Shown: positions 1 through 8,258 of the stretch, one piece after another
Layout: every line of letters starts with the position of its first letter
Numbering within the stretch: position 1 is the stretch's first letter
From: JAMXLJ01 sp036558745
Lineage (GTDB): Bacteria; Actinomycetota; Acidimicrobiia; IMCC26256; JAMXLJ01
DNA length: 64,000 nucleotides
Assembly (NCBI GenBank): GCA_036558745.1
Contig: DATBEZ010000091.1
Coordinates: 1-64,000, forward strand
Reading direction: 5' to 3'
Position numbers and translations under genes: made by a program
The notes under the pieces: generated by a model
What the model was told of the DNA's origin: nothing
The model's input: the letters and a program-made list of their open reading frames with translations, nothing else
The model's database searches: none

Positions 1-450
1 GAAATGACGCGCGCGTCGAGGAACGCCCTGCCAGTACACGTTGCGACCGCCACCTCGCACAACGCGCGTCACGTTCGAAGTCGCGAGTTGCGCGGCGCCG
101 CGCGTGCTCAGCGCGTGCAGCGTGTGATGCCGCTCGGTCCAGTCGCGCCGCCGAGCGCCGAGGCGGGCGCCTCGACCTCGTCAGGCGTTGTCGACGTTGG
201 GCTGCGTCGCCGGGTCGACGCCCGCCAGATCATTGGGCCGCCGATGCTGGGCTGCCCAACTCGCGAGGAACATCGGCTGCCGCCACCGTGCCGACGATCT
301 GTGACCGTGGCGAACGGAGCCGGGACGACGCGCCGCGTTCTGTCACGTGCAACCCTCCGACGACGGGGAGCCATTGCGAACGCCAGGATGCCGCGCGACA
401 GTCACGTCAAAGGGGCTGCGAGACGGTCTGGCAGGCGAGGAGGGCGTGCA
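1..450. other. No recognisable gene
   Basis: Open frames run through this stretch only because stop codons are rare at this GC content. None has a recognisable domain or a good ribosome binding site. The frame of the following SnoaL-like gene stays open back to the window edge, but the Arg-rich extension looks like noncoding translation. Confidence 0.5.
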
Positions 451-843
451 ATGAGCGTGCATCCCAACGTCGAGCAATTGCAGCGTGGGTACAAGGCATT
501 CGGTGACGGCGACATGGAGGTGCTCGCCGAGATCATCCCCGAGAACGCGGTGTGGCACGTGGGAGGTAACAACCAGCTCACGGGCGACTATCGCGGTCGC
601 GACGCGATCTTCGGCTACTTCGCGAAGCTCATGGAACTGTCCAACGGCACGTTCAAGGCCGATCTGATCCACGCGATAGCGGACGACCACTTCGCGTGCG
701 CGCTCCAGCGCAGCACCGCCACGGCGAACGGTGTCGACTACGACGCGACGGACGTCCTGATCGACCGCATGGAGAACGGCGTGGCCGTCGAGACCTGGCT
801 CTACGTCGAAGACGCGGCCAAACTCGATCGAATGTTCGCATAA
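451..843 (+). CDS. SnoaL-like / NTF2-fold protein
   Basis: A 130-residue single-domain protein of the SnoaL-like (nuclear transport factor 2) superfamily, a cone-shaped alpha+beta barrel. Features seen are the N-terminal helix (VEQLQRGYKAFGDGD), the conserved W-H stretch (ENAVWHVGG), the GRDAIFGYF segment and a C-terminal DRMENGVAVETW strand. Members act as small isomerases, hydrolases or binding proteins, so the substrate cannot be told. The ATG was chosen because an AGGAGG lies eight bases upstream and homology begins there. It is monocistronic; a gene-poor stretch follows. Confidence 0.82.
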   Translation: MSVHPNVEQLQRGYKAFGDGDMEVLAEIIPENAVWHVGGNNQLTGDYRGRDAIFGYFAKLMELSNGTFKADLIHAIADDHFACALQRSTATANGVDYDATDVLIDRMENGVAVETWLYVEDAAKLDRMFA

Positions 844-1396
844 TCAGGACGCACGGGTCTGCAACGCGCTGTCGAGCGTCGCCGGCGGGAACTGGAAGCA
901 GCGCCAGGGCACGCTCGAGGGCTCGAATGAGGGTGTTGCCGCTGGTTCCGTTGGCGTTACCGGTCTGTGCGACCGAGCGTCATTCCGGGTCGCCGTCGGT
1001 AGGGCGCTCGCCGTAGATCCAAGTCGCTCGTGCCGGGCGTTGCGCGCGACCAGGCTCGTCGTCGCGTCCTACCGTTCACTGTCGAGCTCGTATCGGGCAT
1101 CGGCGGCGAGCGGGCCGCCGATCTCGGTTGCATCGACGTCGTCGATGGCGAGATCGCCCGCCGAGGCCGGCGGATTCGCCCGGAACCCCGAACTCGTTGA
1201 GGCCGTCCCGCGCGGCAGCCGACACGGTGTGCACTCCGATACGACGCCCTCCGCGCGCCAGGAGATGTACGCGTGCCCGTTCGTGCCCTACAAACCTGTG
1301 CCCGCTGCGTGCCCGTCATGGTGGTGCGTCGCGGTAACTCGCGGTCGCTGCCGGACAATCGGAACGTCGTCCGACGAGGACGTCGATGCGGTCAAG

Positions 1397-1461
1397 TGCA
1401 CCAACGCGCGCGGTCGCTGGAAGTTAGGAAACCGTTGCTCTCTCCCCTGGGCTACGAGGGC
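1397..1461 (-). repeat. 65-bp repeat, copy 1: 5'-half tRNA-Arg(CCU)-like
   Basis: Read on the minus strand this begins with GCCCTCGTAGCCCAGGGGAG, then GAGAGCAACGGTTTCCTAA. That matches a tRNA from the acceptor 5' strand through the D arm (GCCC/GAGC) to an anticodon loop with CCT. The expected 3' anticodon strand, T arm and acceptor 3' strand are absent. It is 58/65 identical to 13017-13081 in the same orientation. It is not a functional tRNA; a recombination scar or att-like remnant is the simplest reading. Confidence 0.7.
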
Positions 1462-1510
1462 TTGGCGTACGTTGTTGCTGGTCACAGGCTACTTTTCGGT
1501 TCACGCCCGT

Positions 1511-1650
1511 TCGCGTCATCAGTGCTGCGAAGCGTGTGGTCTTCGCGGGTGCGCTGGTCAGCGCGGTCGGCGCGAGCGCGAGTCCGTCGCTCCGTGCCAC
1601 GTTCTTGTGCCCGTCACCGCTGTGCAGCGGGTGACACACGGTGCAAGAGC
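1511..1650. repeat. Diverged ~140-bp repeat, copy A
   Basis: This segment aligns by eye with 3677-3816. Shared blocks include TCGCGTC, GGTCTTCGCG, GCTGGTC and a terminal CGGGTGACACAC followed by TGCAAGA. Both translate in one frame to a similar peptide (RV-x-VFA-x-LV), so they may be decayed copies of one small gene. Stop codons interrupt this copy. Confidence 0.4.
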
Positions 1651-1835
1651 GCTCACCTGCACGGGTGATTGCCAGCAGACGCGTCCAGCCCGAAGAGGCT
1701 CTCGAGCGACTGGGCGACGCCAAGGCGGTCGGGTTCGAGTCCATCGCCTAGCGCCGACGTCAGCCGATGACCGTGCAGTCTCCGTGGGCCCCTCTCTGGA
1801 GGGCGATGACACGACGGCCCCAAACCGTCCGCTTG

Positions 1836-2177
1836 TCAAGCAGGGTCCCAGCGGACAGGTCCTGCTCGGATGGGCGGCTGCATGTCGTGACGCAGCGCGG
1901 CGGCGGTCTGCGTCGGCGGCGTTCGTACACGGGTGCGGATATGTGGAGTCGTCTGGCGGTCGTAGGCCGCGCGGCGGTTGGAGTCGCGCAGCACCGCGTA
2001 GGCCGCGACAACCTGCTGGAGCGCGGCGTCGGACGACACGCTCGTCTTGGGGTCTGGGGCGCGGGTGTCAGGGTGGTAGCGGCGCAGCAGGGTCCGGTAG
2101 GCGCGACTGATCTGGCCTTGGGTGGCGTGGCGCGGTACGCCGAGGATGGCGTACAGATCCTTCTGCTGTGCGCTCAT
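1836..2177 (-). CDS. J-domain (DnaJ-like) co-chaperone
   Basis: A 113-residue protein whose first ~65 residues form a J domain: DLYAILGVPRHATQGQISRAY, then RRYHPDTR carrying the invariant HPD that stimulates Hsp70 ATPase, and a helix ending DSNRRAAYD. It lacks the Gly/Phe, zinc-finger and C-terminal substrate domains of full DnaJ, so it is a short type III J-protein. Its ATG overlaps the stop of the upstream gene (ATGA), so it is the third gene of a heat-shock operon after Hsp20 and a small protein. The Arg/Pro-rich tail is unremarkable. Confidence 0.87.
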   Translation of the reverse strand: MSAQQKDLYAILGVPRHATQGQISRAYRTLLRRYHPDTRAPDPKTSVSSDAALQQVVAAYAVLRDSNRRAAYDRQTTPHIRTRVRTPPTQTAAALRHDMQPPIRAGPVRWDPA

Positions 2178-2494
2178 TGCACGCGTGTCCTTCGTCGGCT
2201 ACGCGTATGGGAAAGCGATCGAGCAGGCGGGGCGCGTTGCATCGCCGTGCAATGCGTGCGCCGGCGCCTCTCGCACCCCGCGTGGTCGACGTCTTGAGTC
2301 ATCGTCCCTCGCGTTGCACGGCGGCGTGGTCTCGGGAGCTTGATCCATCTATGCGCTGGCGGGTCGTTCGGTGGCGGCGGCCACGCTGCGGTGATGATCG
2401 TGTCGAACTCAAGGCGCAGGAGTTGTTGGTCGGCGCAGATCAGTTCGATGAACTGATCTGCGACCGGTGGTGCGGTGAGCAGCTGTGTGTTCAT
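2174..2494 (-). CDS. Small conserved-looking protein in Hsp20 operon
   Basis: A 106-residue protein of unknown function. The first ~50 residues look like a real domain (VADQFIELICADQQLLRLEF, then DTIITAAW); the rest is Arg/Thr-rich and probably disordered. It starts 18 bases after the Hsp20 stop and its TGA overlaps the ATG of the J-domain gene. That organisation is the best evidence that it is translated. I recall similar short proteins beside Hsp20 in other actinobacteria, but that needs checking. Confidence 0.65.
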   Translation of the reverse strand: MNTQLLTAPPVADQFIELICADQQLLRLEFDTIITAAWPPPPNDPPAHRWIKLPRPRRRATRGTMTQDVDHAGCERRRRTHCTAMQRAPPARSLSHTRSRRRTRVQ

Positions 2495-2512
2495 CGCTTG
2501 CTATGCCGCGGC

Positions 2513-2944
2513 TCAGGCGTCGAGCGCCTGCTGGTCGGAACGATCGCTGGTGACGGCGATCTTGCGCGGTTTTGCTTGCTCGGCCACGGGGATGCGCAAG
2601 GTGAGCACACCGGCCGCGTAGTTGGCAGCGATGTTCTCGGTGTCGAGGTTGTCGCCGAGGACCAGTTGACGGCTGAACACGCCGCGGGGACGTTCGGCGG
2701 CGAGCATCTCCGTTTGACCGTTTCGGGCCGGGCGCTCGGCGCGCACGGTGACGACGTTGCGTTCGACGTCCAAGTCGATCGAGTCGGGGTTGATGCCGGG
2801 CAGATCGAACTCGACCACGAAGCTGTCGCCCTCGCGCCATGCGTCCATTGGCATCACCGACGGGCGTGTCAGCGTGCCGTTGCTGCCGAAGACCTGCTGG
2901 CTCAACCGATCGAGTTCACGGAAGGGGTCAGTACGTAGGAGCAT
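2513..2944 (-). CDS. Hsp20 / small heat-shock protein
   Basis: A 143-residue small heat-shock protein: N-terminal DPFRELDRLSQQVFG, an alpha-crystallin domain of about residues 40-130 (DLPGINPDSIDLDVERNVVT; GVLTLRIPV) and a short C-terminal tail. Such proteins bind unfolding polypeptides without ATP. The ATG at 2944 was preferred over the longer frame because GGAGG lies about ten bases upstream and homology begins there. It heads the operon with a small protein and a J-protein, and is divergent from a MerR regulator. Confidence 0.92.
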   Translation of the reverse strand: MLLRTDPFRELDRLSQQVFGSNGTLTRPSVMPMDAWREGDSFVVEFDLPGINPDSIDLDVERNVVTVRAERPARNGQTEMLAAERPRGVFSRQLVLGDNLDTENIAANYAAGVLTLRIPVAEQAKPRKIAVTSDRSDQQALDA

Positions 2945-3027
2945 GCTTCGACCTCCGGGTTGGGACTGGCTTTCCTTTCTTGCGTAAGCCGTCGGACGGG
3001 GATGATCTCTACTGGCGAATGTAGCTT

Positions 3028-3047
3028 TTATCGCGCAGCGACGATAA
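3028..3047. promoter_or_regulatory. Inverted repeat between hsp20 and merR
   Basis: TTATCG at 3028-3033 and CGATAA at 3042-3047 form a 6-bp inverted repeat with an 8-bp spacer, in the only AT-richer patch of the divergent intergenic region. Its place suggests an operator for the MerR/HspR-like protein. It is not the classical HAIR consensus of HspR. Confidence 0.45.
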
Positions 3048-3093
3048 GGTTGCAAGACCCCCCGTGCGGCGATGAGGTAGCGAGGCGCTCCCG

Positions 3094-3426
3094 GTGACGA
3101 CCCTGCCTAGGCCCGACGACGACCGCGGCGTCTACGGAATCTCCGTCGCGGCCGAGCTCGTGGGGATGAGCGCGCAGACGCTTCGCCAGTACGAAGCTCG
3201 AGGGCTCCTTGAGCCCGCGCGCACCCAAGGAGGAACACGCCGCTACAGCGCTCGAGACCTCGAACGGCTCCGCCGCATCGGTGAACTGCTCGGCGCCGGG
3301 CTCAACCTCGTCGGTGTTTCCATGGTGTTAGCGCTCGAACATGAGAACCGGGCCTTGCGGGCCGAGAACGAGGAACGGCGTATGCGCGAAACGGCGCCGA
3401 ATCCGAGGCGATCGAAGACGACATGA
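3094..3426 (+). CDS. MerR-family regulator, HspR-like
   Basis: A 110-residue MerR-type protein with an N-terminal winged helix (VYGISVAAELVGMSAQTLRQ, then YEARGLLEPARTQGGTRRYS, then DLERLRRI) and a C-terminal coiled-coil segment (ALEHENRALRAENEER). HspR proteins share this size and architecture and repress chaperone genes together with DnaK. Its position divergent from hsp20 and a J-protein supports that role. No Cys metal or redox sensor is present, which argues against SoxR/MerR metal types. The frame opens with GTG at 3094. Confidence 0.85.
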   Translation: MTTLPRPDDDRGVYGISVAAELVGMSAQTLRQYEARGLLEPARTQGGTRRYSARDLERLRRIGELLGAGLNLVGVSMVLALEHENRALRAENEERRMRETAPNPRRSKTT

Positions 3427-3899
3427 CAAGCCGTGGCGCTCGCATACGGGGAGTTCGCACACGGCCATCCGGTCGCGGCAGACGGCCGGCGTTTCCCGTC
3501 GTCGACGGCCGGGGTTGGCAGATCCTGCCGGGCCCTGTTCTATCCGTGGTCTCCGAGAACGGGTGGGTCTCCGGGCTGACCTCGCGCCTTCCTCGATCGT
3601 CAGAGAAAAGGTGTCAACCGCTCGGCCACCGCTTTTGCACAGCAGCGGGCGGACCGTGCAACAGTTTGTTGAACTTCGCGTCGTCAAGTCCGTGACCGAC
3701 GCGGTCTTCGCGAAAGTGCTGGTCGCGGCGGCGGAGGTAACGCTGATTCCGATCGCACCGTCGGCGTTTGGTGTGCCGAAGGGTCGCGAGGCGGGTGACA
3801 CACCATGCAAGAAACGCTTGCTCGCGTCGGTTGCTCTGCGACAGCCGACGGCTGAGAGCGCCGTCGCATCTGGCTTCGCGGTTGCGCAAGGATGAGGAC
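3427..3899. other. No convincing gene; contains repeat copy B
   Basis: Open frames run on both strands but none has a clear domain. The segment at 3677-3816 is the second copy of the ~140-bp repeat whose first copy is at 1511-1650. Confidence 0.45.
3677..3816. repeat. Diverged ~140-bp repeat, copy B
   Basis: Same element as 1511-1650, roughly 60% identical by eye, same orientation, ending in the shared CGGGTGACACAC..TGCAAGA block. This copy lies in an open frame that could encode ELRVVKSVTDAVFAKVLVAA and more, without stop codons, so it may be the less decayed version. Confidence 0.4.
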
Positions 3900-4085
3900 G
3901 TGACGAGGTGGGAGTACTTGATCGTTGCCCTGCCGCAACTCGAGGCGCCGACCGCGATGCCCGCCCAATCGGCCGCAGTGGTGGCGCTCAACCGGGAAGG
4001 CGATCAAGGCTGGGAAGCGGTCGGGATGACGGCACTCGCGGACGGCAGCGTCGCCGTCCTCATGAAGCGAGCCGCATCCGGATGA
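3900..4085 (+). CDS. Small DUF4177-like protein
   Basis: A 61-residue protein opening with GTG after an AAGGATGAGG-like ribosome binding site. It has the WEY...GWE pattern (TRWEYLIVALP; LNREGDQGWEAVGM; GSVAVLMKR) of small DUF4177-type proteins, which fold as one alpha/beta unit of unknown function. A related protein lies at 7580-7801. It stands alone between gene-poor stretches. Confidence 0.68.
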   Translation: MTRWEYLIVALPQLEAPTAMPAQSAAVVALNREGDQGWEAVGMTALADGSVAVLMKRAASG

Positions 4086-5007
4086 GATCACCATGTGCCG
4101 CTCGCGGTGTCTTGGCGACATGCGCCGCCGTGCTGACTGCCGGGAAGCCGCGCGTCGGCTTGCACACTGCTCACAGCCGCTTCGCGTTGTAGCAGCCATA
4201 CGCTCGTGGCGAGCGTGCACGATCTTGGCGACGTCGTCACACTGGTTCGGGGCGGACAAGCCGCGGCTCGCCGTCGTCCTCTCGCACATGGTCGGCACCG
4301 GCAGTACCGGCGCTCCGACTCGTGTCGCCGCGCCGGTCCTCGAGTGCCATCGTCGGTTCCGGTATGACCGACGGAGAGCGCGCACAACCGCGGGTGGACG
4401 ACCCGTCGCGCCGACCGCGACCACTCGGCCCACCCGGCGCCGTGCACGGGGAGGCCTCGACGTTGCTCGGCAGGTGGTCGACCTCGGTGTCGAGCGCAGC
4501 GTGACGGCTTCGCCGGATCCGCATCGGGCATATGGACGACGAAAGTCGTGTCCCCGAGCCGGTGCGGCGAATCGATGCGGCCGACACCCCGGCGTCGAGC
4601 AGACGCGTGAATCATCTTGCTCGCGATGGGCGGGCATGCGGATCGACCGAGGTCCGAGTCCGATGGCCAGTGCTCGCACCATTTCGCGGCGCGTGTCCTT
4701 GCAGGCTGCGGCGCTGACGGTGGGGGTGACGAGGTCGCGGGTCGGTCGTCGGGTCTGCGGAAGCGGTCAGACCGGTGCTCATCATGCTGCCCCGAGGCGC
4801 GCCGCCGAGTCCTGAGCAATGCAGTTGGAGACTGGTGTCCGGCGCTCGACCGAGAGATGACGGCACCACCCCGAGCGGAGCCCTTTCCCGCTGTGCCCGC
4901 CGTCGAGCGCGAACGAGTTCGAGCGACCACTCCGTCTGGAGAGCACGTGCCGCGTCGCGATGGCGCGCGCTCGGCGCGGACGGGTGGTCCGCGCTCCGGC
5001 CTCATCG
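4086..5007. other. No recognisable gene
   Basis: Long frames occur on both strands (one of 424 codons on the minus strand), but they are Arg/Ser/Pro-rich with no domain, poor starts and overlapping alternatives. I read this as noncoding or decayed DNA. Confidence 0.5.
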
Positions 5008-5145
5008 TCAGCCGGACCCTCTGCCCCGCCGTCGGCTGTTCCGCCGCTGCTTGCGGCGCTGCTTCTTGCCGGGCGGTCCTCCGGCCGCGTCCTCTTGGAA
5101 GCGATCGCCGCGCGACCCGTTCGTCTGAGCTCTCGGTTTCGCCAC
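5008..5145 (-). CDS. Possible small basic protein
   Basis: A candidate 45-residue protein beginning with GTG (MAKPRAQTNGS) and ending in a strongly basic tail (KKQRRKQRRNSRRRGRGSG). Size and charge resemble small nucleic-acid-associated actinobacterial proteins, but no family is recognised. It could be chance translation of GC-rich DNA. Confidence 0.3.
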   Translation of the reverse strand: MAKPRAQTNGSRGDRFQEDAAGGPPGKKQRRKQRRNSRRRGRGSG

Positions 5146-5410
5146 TGCCGCCCACGGTAGTGCTTGGCGTGTGCGACGTCGCGCGTCGCTCAGCGACTCG
5201 CGACGGTGACGTCGGTGCCCCACCGGAGGTCGGCCTGCGGAAGGTGTGCGGGGGCAGCCGCGGTCGCCGGGCAGAGGGTGTCGTGCGACCACGGAGAGGC
5301 TTCCCATGACGAGAAGCCCGTCGGTCGTCGAAGCGGCGATCTCGTATCCCCGACTCCACCACGCACGTCGACGTCGGTGCCGATGGCCAGGAGCAAGCCA
5401 GGCACGGCGA

Positions 5411-5593
5411 TCACGCCTTCGATGGAGGGAGTATCGAGGTGCCGCGCGCCCGAAGCCCCGCGCATTCGGCGCAGAGCTCCCCGTCCGCCGGCTTCCGATT
5501 GCGCGACCAGTAGTCGAGCCGGGGCCATTGCGAGCAGCGACTCGTGGAGTGCCAGACATTCTGACCGGGCTTGCAATGCCAACGTTCGTTCAC
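5411..5593 (-). CDS. Small Cys/Trp-rich protein
   Basis: A 60-residue protein with the pattern NVWHSTSRCSQWP then GELCAECAGL. A His-Cys pair followed by CxxC suggests a small zinc-binding unit. Its GTG start overlaps the stop of the upstream gene (GTGA), which supports translation of both. The function is unknown. The composition, with many Trp and Cys, differs from random GC-rich frames. Confidence 0.6.
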   Translation of the reverse strand: MNERWHCKPGQNVWHSTSRCSQWPRLDYWSRNRKPADGELCAECAGLRARGTSILPPSKA

Positions 5594-5880
5594 GGCCCTT
5601 CCGCTTCATGGGTTGGTGGTTTGTGAAACGCCCAGGACCAGCGGACGCAGCGCGAGCTCGTCGGGCAACGTGAAATGTGCGCCGCGGGGGGCGCTGCCGC
5701 GTAAGGCGTTCGTCGCCATCGATGGGCGCCTGCATGGTCGTGGGGTAGGACGCAGACGAGCGGGTGACCGGTCGTTGTTCGGTGCGGGAACGTGTCGCAG
5801 ACCGGTCGCCCGAGGTCATCTTCGAGCCGGTCGCGCTGCTGCGTGATCTCGTCGGTGTCGACCATGAGCTCCAGATCCAT
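5590..5880 (-). CDS. Small Cys/His protein, coupled to the next gene
   Basis: A 96-residue protein whose first ~60 residues look conserved: MDLELMVDTDEITQQRDRLE, then RPVCDTFPHRTTTGHPLVCV and LPHDHAGAHRW. The C...H...GH.LVC.LPHDH.G.HRW pattern is typical of small actinobacterial Cys/His proteins that may bind zinc. The ATG at 5880 has GAGGGG just upstream. The tail after RRTPYAAAP looks unrelated. Its stop overlaps the start of the next small Cys-rich gene, giving a two-gene operon. Confidence 0.6.
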   Translation of the reverse strand: MDLELMVDTDEITQQRDRLEDDLGRPVCDTFPHRTTTGHPLVCVLPHDHAGAHRWRRTPYAAAPPAAHISRCPTSSRCVRWSWAFHKPPTHEAEGP

Positions 5881-6036
5881 GCGCCCCTCGGCATCTCTGT
5901 GGGTTGGCACCGCGCAAGAGTTCGCGCACAGCTCGGTGCGGGCCATCAGGATCCGCGTTGCATCGATGCCGTCGCGCTTCGCCGGTCGCGGATGGCCCGC
6001 ACCGATCCGTGCACCGCCCCTCGTGCGCAGGCTCCG

Positions 6037-6330
6037 CTACTGGCGTCGCCGGAGCAGGGCTTCGTCGCTGAGACCGCCGGGGGTTACCAGCAGGACGCCG
6101 TGTGCTGCGCGTGCCGCCCGGGCACAGACGACGAGCCCTGCCGCGGCCGAGTCGCTGATCGAGGTCACCTCGGAGAGATCGACGACGATCCGACGGACCC
6201 CCTCGGAGAGACACGTCGACACCCAGCGGCGGAGCTCGGCCATCGCGGTCACGGTCAACGCACCCGTGGGACGAACCACGCGTGCTGCTGGACTGAACCG
6301 TTCCGATTGGAGGAACTGGTGCGAGATCAT
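6037..6330 (-). CDS. STAS-domain anti-anti-sigma-like protein
   Basis: A 97-residue STAS domain protein: RPTGALTVTAMAELRRWV, then RRIVVDLSEVTSISDSAAAG and HGVLLVTPGG. The serine in SISDSAAAG sits where SpoIIAA-type antagonists are phosphorylated by anti-sigma kinases. Such proteins release sigma factors in partner-switching systems. The ATG has GAGGGG upstream. No kinase partner is adjacent, but a decayed SpoIIE-type phosphatase lies at 56366-56758. Confidence 0.78.
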   Translation of the reverse strand: MISHQFLQSERFSPAARVVRPTGALTVTAMAELRRWVSTCLSEGVRRIVVDLSEVTSISDSAAAGLVVCARAARAAHGVLLVTPGGLSDEALLRRRQ

Positions 6331-6692
6331 GACGCCCCTCTGTTCCGCCTGGAAGACGACGACCGATCCGACGGACGGGAGCGGGAGGAGCGTTGAGATG
6401 CGCTGGCATGAGGATAGCCCCTCGACCGGCCGAACCGCGCCGCGGTCGGGCCGCCGCGTCACGCGGGTCGTCGCGAACACGACGCGTCGGGCGTGACCCG
6501 CACGATCGTCGCGCCCGAGAGTTGCGGCGTCCGCCGGATCGGCTCCAGCGCGTTCGAAGACGCGGAACGGAACGGCCACGATCGATCCGACGACGGAGCA
6601 CGCGAGACGCGTCGCGCGACGCGATGAAGCCTACTGACCTGCGAGAGCCCGACGGTGGCCGGCAGACGGACCGCTTCGGTGCAGCGGGCTGA

Positions 6693-7349
6693 TCAGCGCG
6701 CGTCGCATGCTGCGCCCTCGCCGACGCGTCGACGGAGGTCGGCCGCGAGCGCGAGGTGCTGGACCCGCGGTATCACGCCGATGCCGCGTAGGGCGATGTG
6801 GTGCGTTGCGGTCACCTCGATCCATGGCGGCAGGGACTCGGCGGGATACCCGACAGCGAGGAGCTCGCCGGGGCCGGCCGCGTCGCAGAGGCGGGCCGCG
6901 AGGTTCGTGGGACGGCCGATGTAGTCGTTGCCATCGAACATCAGCACGGCGCCGTGTGCGACACCGCCACGCAGCGGCAACGCTTCCTCATGATTGCGGG
7001 CGACGAGCTCGGCCGCCGTGGCGATCGCCGGGCCGACCTCGTGTGCGATGAGCATGGCGCCGTCCCCCAGCCACTTCGCGACCTGGACACCCCGTCGCGC
7101 GGCGATGTCGCGTGCCGACACGCGGAACAGCCGCAGCGCGTCGGTGGCGGCGTGCTCGCCCTCTTCCACGAGGAAGGTGGTGAAGCCGCACAGGTCGACG
7201 AACGCGAAGGCACGTTCGACAAGCGGGGCGGGCCCGGCGAGGTCGTGTGGGTGTCGGGTGCCTGGCTGCTCCGGTGCAGTTCCGATTCCGCTGAGCGCGG
7301 AGCTGTCCTGCATGAGTCGACTCGTGCGCGCTTCATGAGGATCGATCAC
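6693..7349 (-). CDS. Class III adenylate/guanylate cyclase
   Basis: A 218-residue protein made almost entirely of a class III cyclase catalytic domain. Visible signatures are AFVDLCGFTTF (first metal-binding Asp), AKWLGDGAML (second metal Asp in GDG) and YIGRPTNLAARLCDAAGPG (transition-state Asn/Arg). It would make cAMP or cGMP. There is no membrane or sensor domain, so it is a small soluble cyclase. GTG at 7349 was chosen because GGGAGG precedes it by five bases. Confidence 0.85.
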   Translation of the reverse strand: MIDPHEARTSRLMQDSSALSGIGTAPEQPGTRHPHDLAGPAPLVERAFAFVDLCGFTTFLVEEGEHAATDALRLFRVSARDIAARRGVQVAKWLGDGAMLIAHEVGPAIATAAELVARNHEEALPLRGGVAHGAVLMFDGNDYIGRPTNLAARLCDAAGPGELLAVGYPAESLPPWIEVTATHHIALRGIGVIPRVQHLALAADLRRRVGEGAACDAR

Positions 7350-7579
7350 GACCGCCTCCCGCGCCCTAGATATCGGCCTGCTGACCGCGAGTACGCCGAA
7401 GGCAGCAACACGCCCGAGTATCGGCCGCGCACCGCTCACGCTAGCAGCGGTTACGCGAAGACCCGCGGCGTGCGGCTGGTACCGTTGGTCGACGGGCAAC
7501 CCGCTGATCTGCGTCGCGTGCGTTCGGCCGACAACGCATGGCGACGTGGAATTCAGGCGCGAGGAGCTCTGGATCACCG

Positions 7580-7801
7580 GTGGCGGAACAAGCACACGAG
7601 CACAAGTCCCTTGTCCTGCGTTTCGCGTCCGACGATGCGCGGATGCAGGAGCGTTTGGACGACGAGCTGGGATCGCTCGGACGCGACGGCTGGGAACTCG
7701 TGGCGTTCACCACACAATGTGTTCCTGGCGGTGAGGAGCTGTCGATCTTGCATACGTTCGCGTTCCGGCGTGTCCCGATGGCAGGGCCCCGCAGCGGTTG
7801 A
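7580..7801 (+). CDS. Small DUF4177-like protein, second copy
   Basis: A ~73-residue protein with HKSLVLRFASDDARMQERLD, ELGSLGRDGWELVAFTT and a final LHTFAFRRV strand. The GWELV motif places it with DUF4177-type small proteins like that at 3900-4085. The start is uncertain: GTG at 7580 follows a GAGGAG at an unusually long distance, and an in-frame ATG at 7538 is possible. Confidence 0.6.
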   Translation: MAEQAHEHKSLVLRFASDDARMQERLDDELGSLGRDGWELVAFTTQCVPGGEELSILHTFAFRRVPMAGPRSG

Positions 7802-7883
7802 CTGCGCCGGCAGCGCCAGGGACCGACAAGGATGGTTGCGGCGCGGGCGAGCTGTGCGCACGCATTCGGCGAGACGCCGAACG

Positions 7884-8162
7884 TCAAGCGTGCGACGCGC
7901 GCGGGGAGCGGAGGCGCACGATCCTGTGGTTGGGCATCGGGTCCGCGAGCCCGTTCGTGAACGGAGGTCGCGGCGTCGTCACTCGGGTTCGAGCGTGAGC
8001 CTCCACCATGGGCGACCGTCGTGAATAGACACCGAGCGACGCGAGATCCTCTCGGAGCTGGGGCTGACCACCGCCGTCGATAATTGACGAAGCCGACCTG
8101 ACGCACCGAGGGCACCGCTCGCATTCGGCGCCGGGAGCGACCGGTCGCGCGGGCGGCGTCAT
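7884..8162 (-). CDS. Possible small Cys-rich protein
   Basis: A 92-residue candidate with an N-terminal CERCPRC cluster and the stretch QPQLREDLASLGVYSRRSP. An ATG at 8162 is preceded by a good GGAGGG about six bases upstream, the main reason for listing it. No family is recognised and the second half is low in information. Confidence 0.33.
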   Translation of the reverse strand: MTPPARPVAPGAECERCPRCVRSASSIIDGGGQPQLREDLASLGVYSRRSPMVEAHARTRVTTPRPPFTNGLADPMPNHRIVRLRSPRASHA

Positions 8163-8258
8163 CGGACCCTCCGCCGGTGTTGGGTACGCTGACGGTGCCG
8201 GACTCGGGGGTGTCGCACCACACGCGGGCGGGGTGTCGAACCATCCGTCGGAGTTTCC

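Larger units (their letters stand above)
844..1835. other. Gene-poor stretch with degenerate repeats
   Basis: No frame here is convincingly coding. It contains one copy of the tRNA-like 65-bp repeat (1397-1461), one copy of a diverged ~140-bp repeat (about 1511-1650) and a hairpin at 1613-1635 (GTCACCGCT pairing with AGCGGGTGAC, one bulge). It reads as decayed DNA downstream of the J-domain gene. Confidence 0.5.

Noticed and set aside
1425..1461. A complete tRNA gene
   Set aside because: Only the 5' half is present at both copies; T arm and 3' acceptor strand cannot be found, so no tRNA feature was called.
1731..1750. A T-loop-like GGGTTCGAGTCC suggesting a tRNA
   Set aside because: The flanking bases do not pair as a T stem and no D or anticodon arm lies upstream.
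1040..2110. A 356-codon plus-strand frame
   Set aside because: It runs across the tRNA-like repeat and antisense through the J-domain gene, with composition typical of noncoding GC-rich DNA.
4088..5362. A 424-codon minus-strand frame
   Set aside because: Arg/Ser/Pro-rich translation with no domain, no ribosome binding site and overlapping equally long frames on the other strand.
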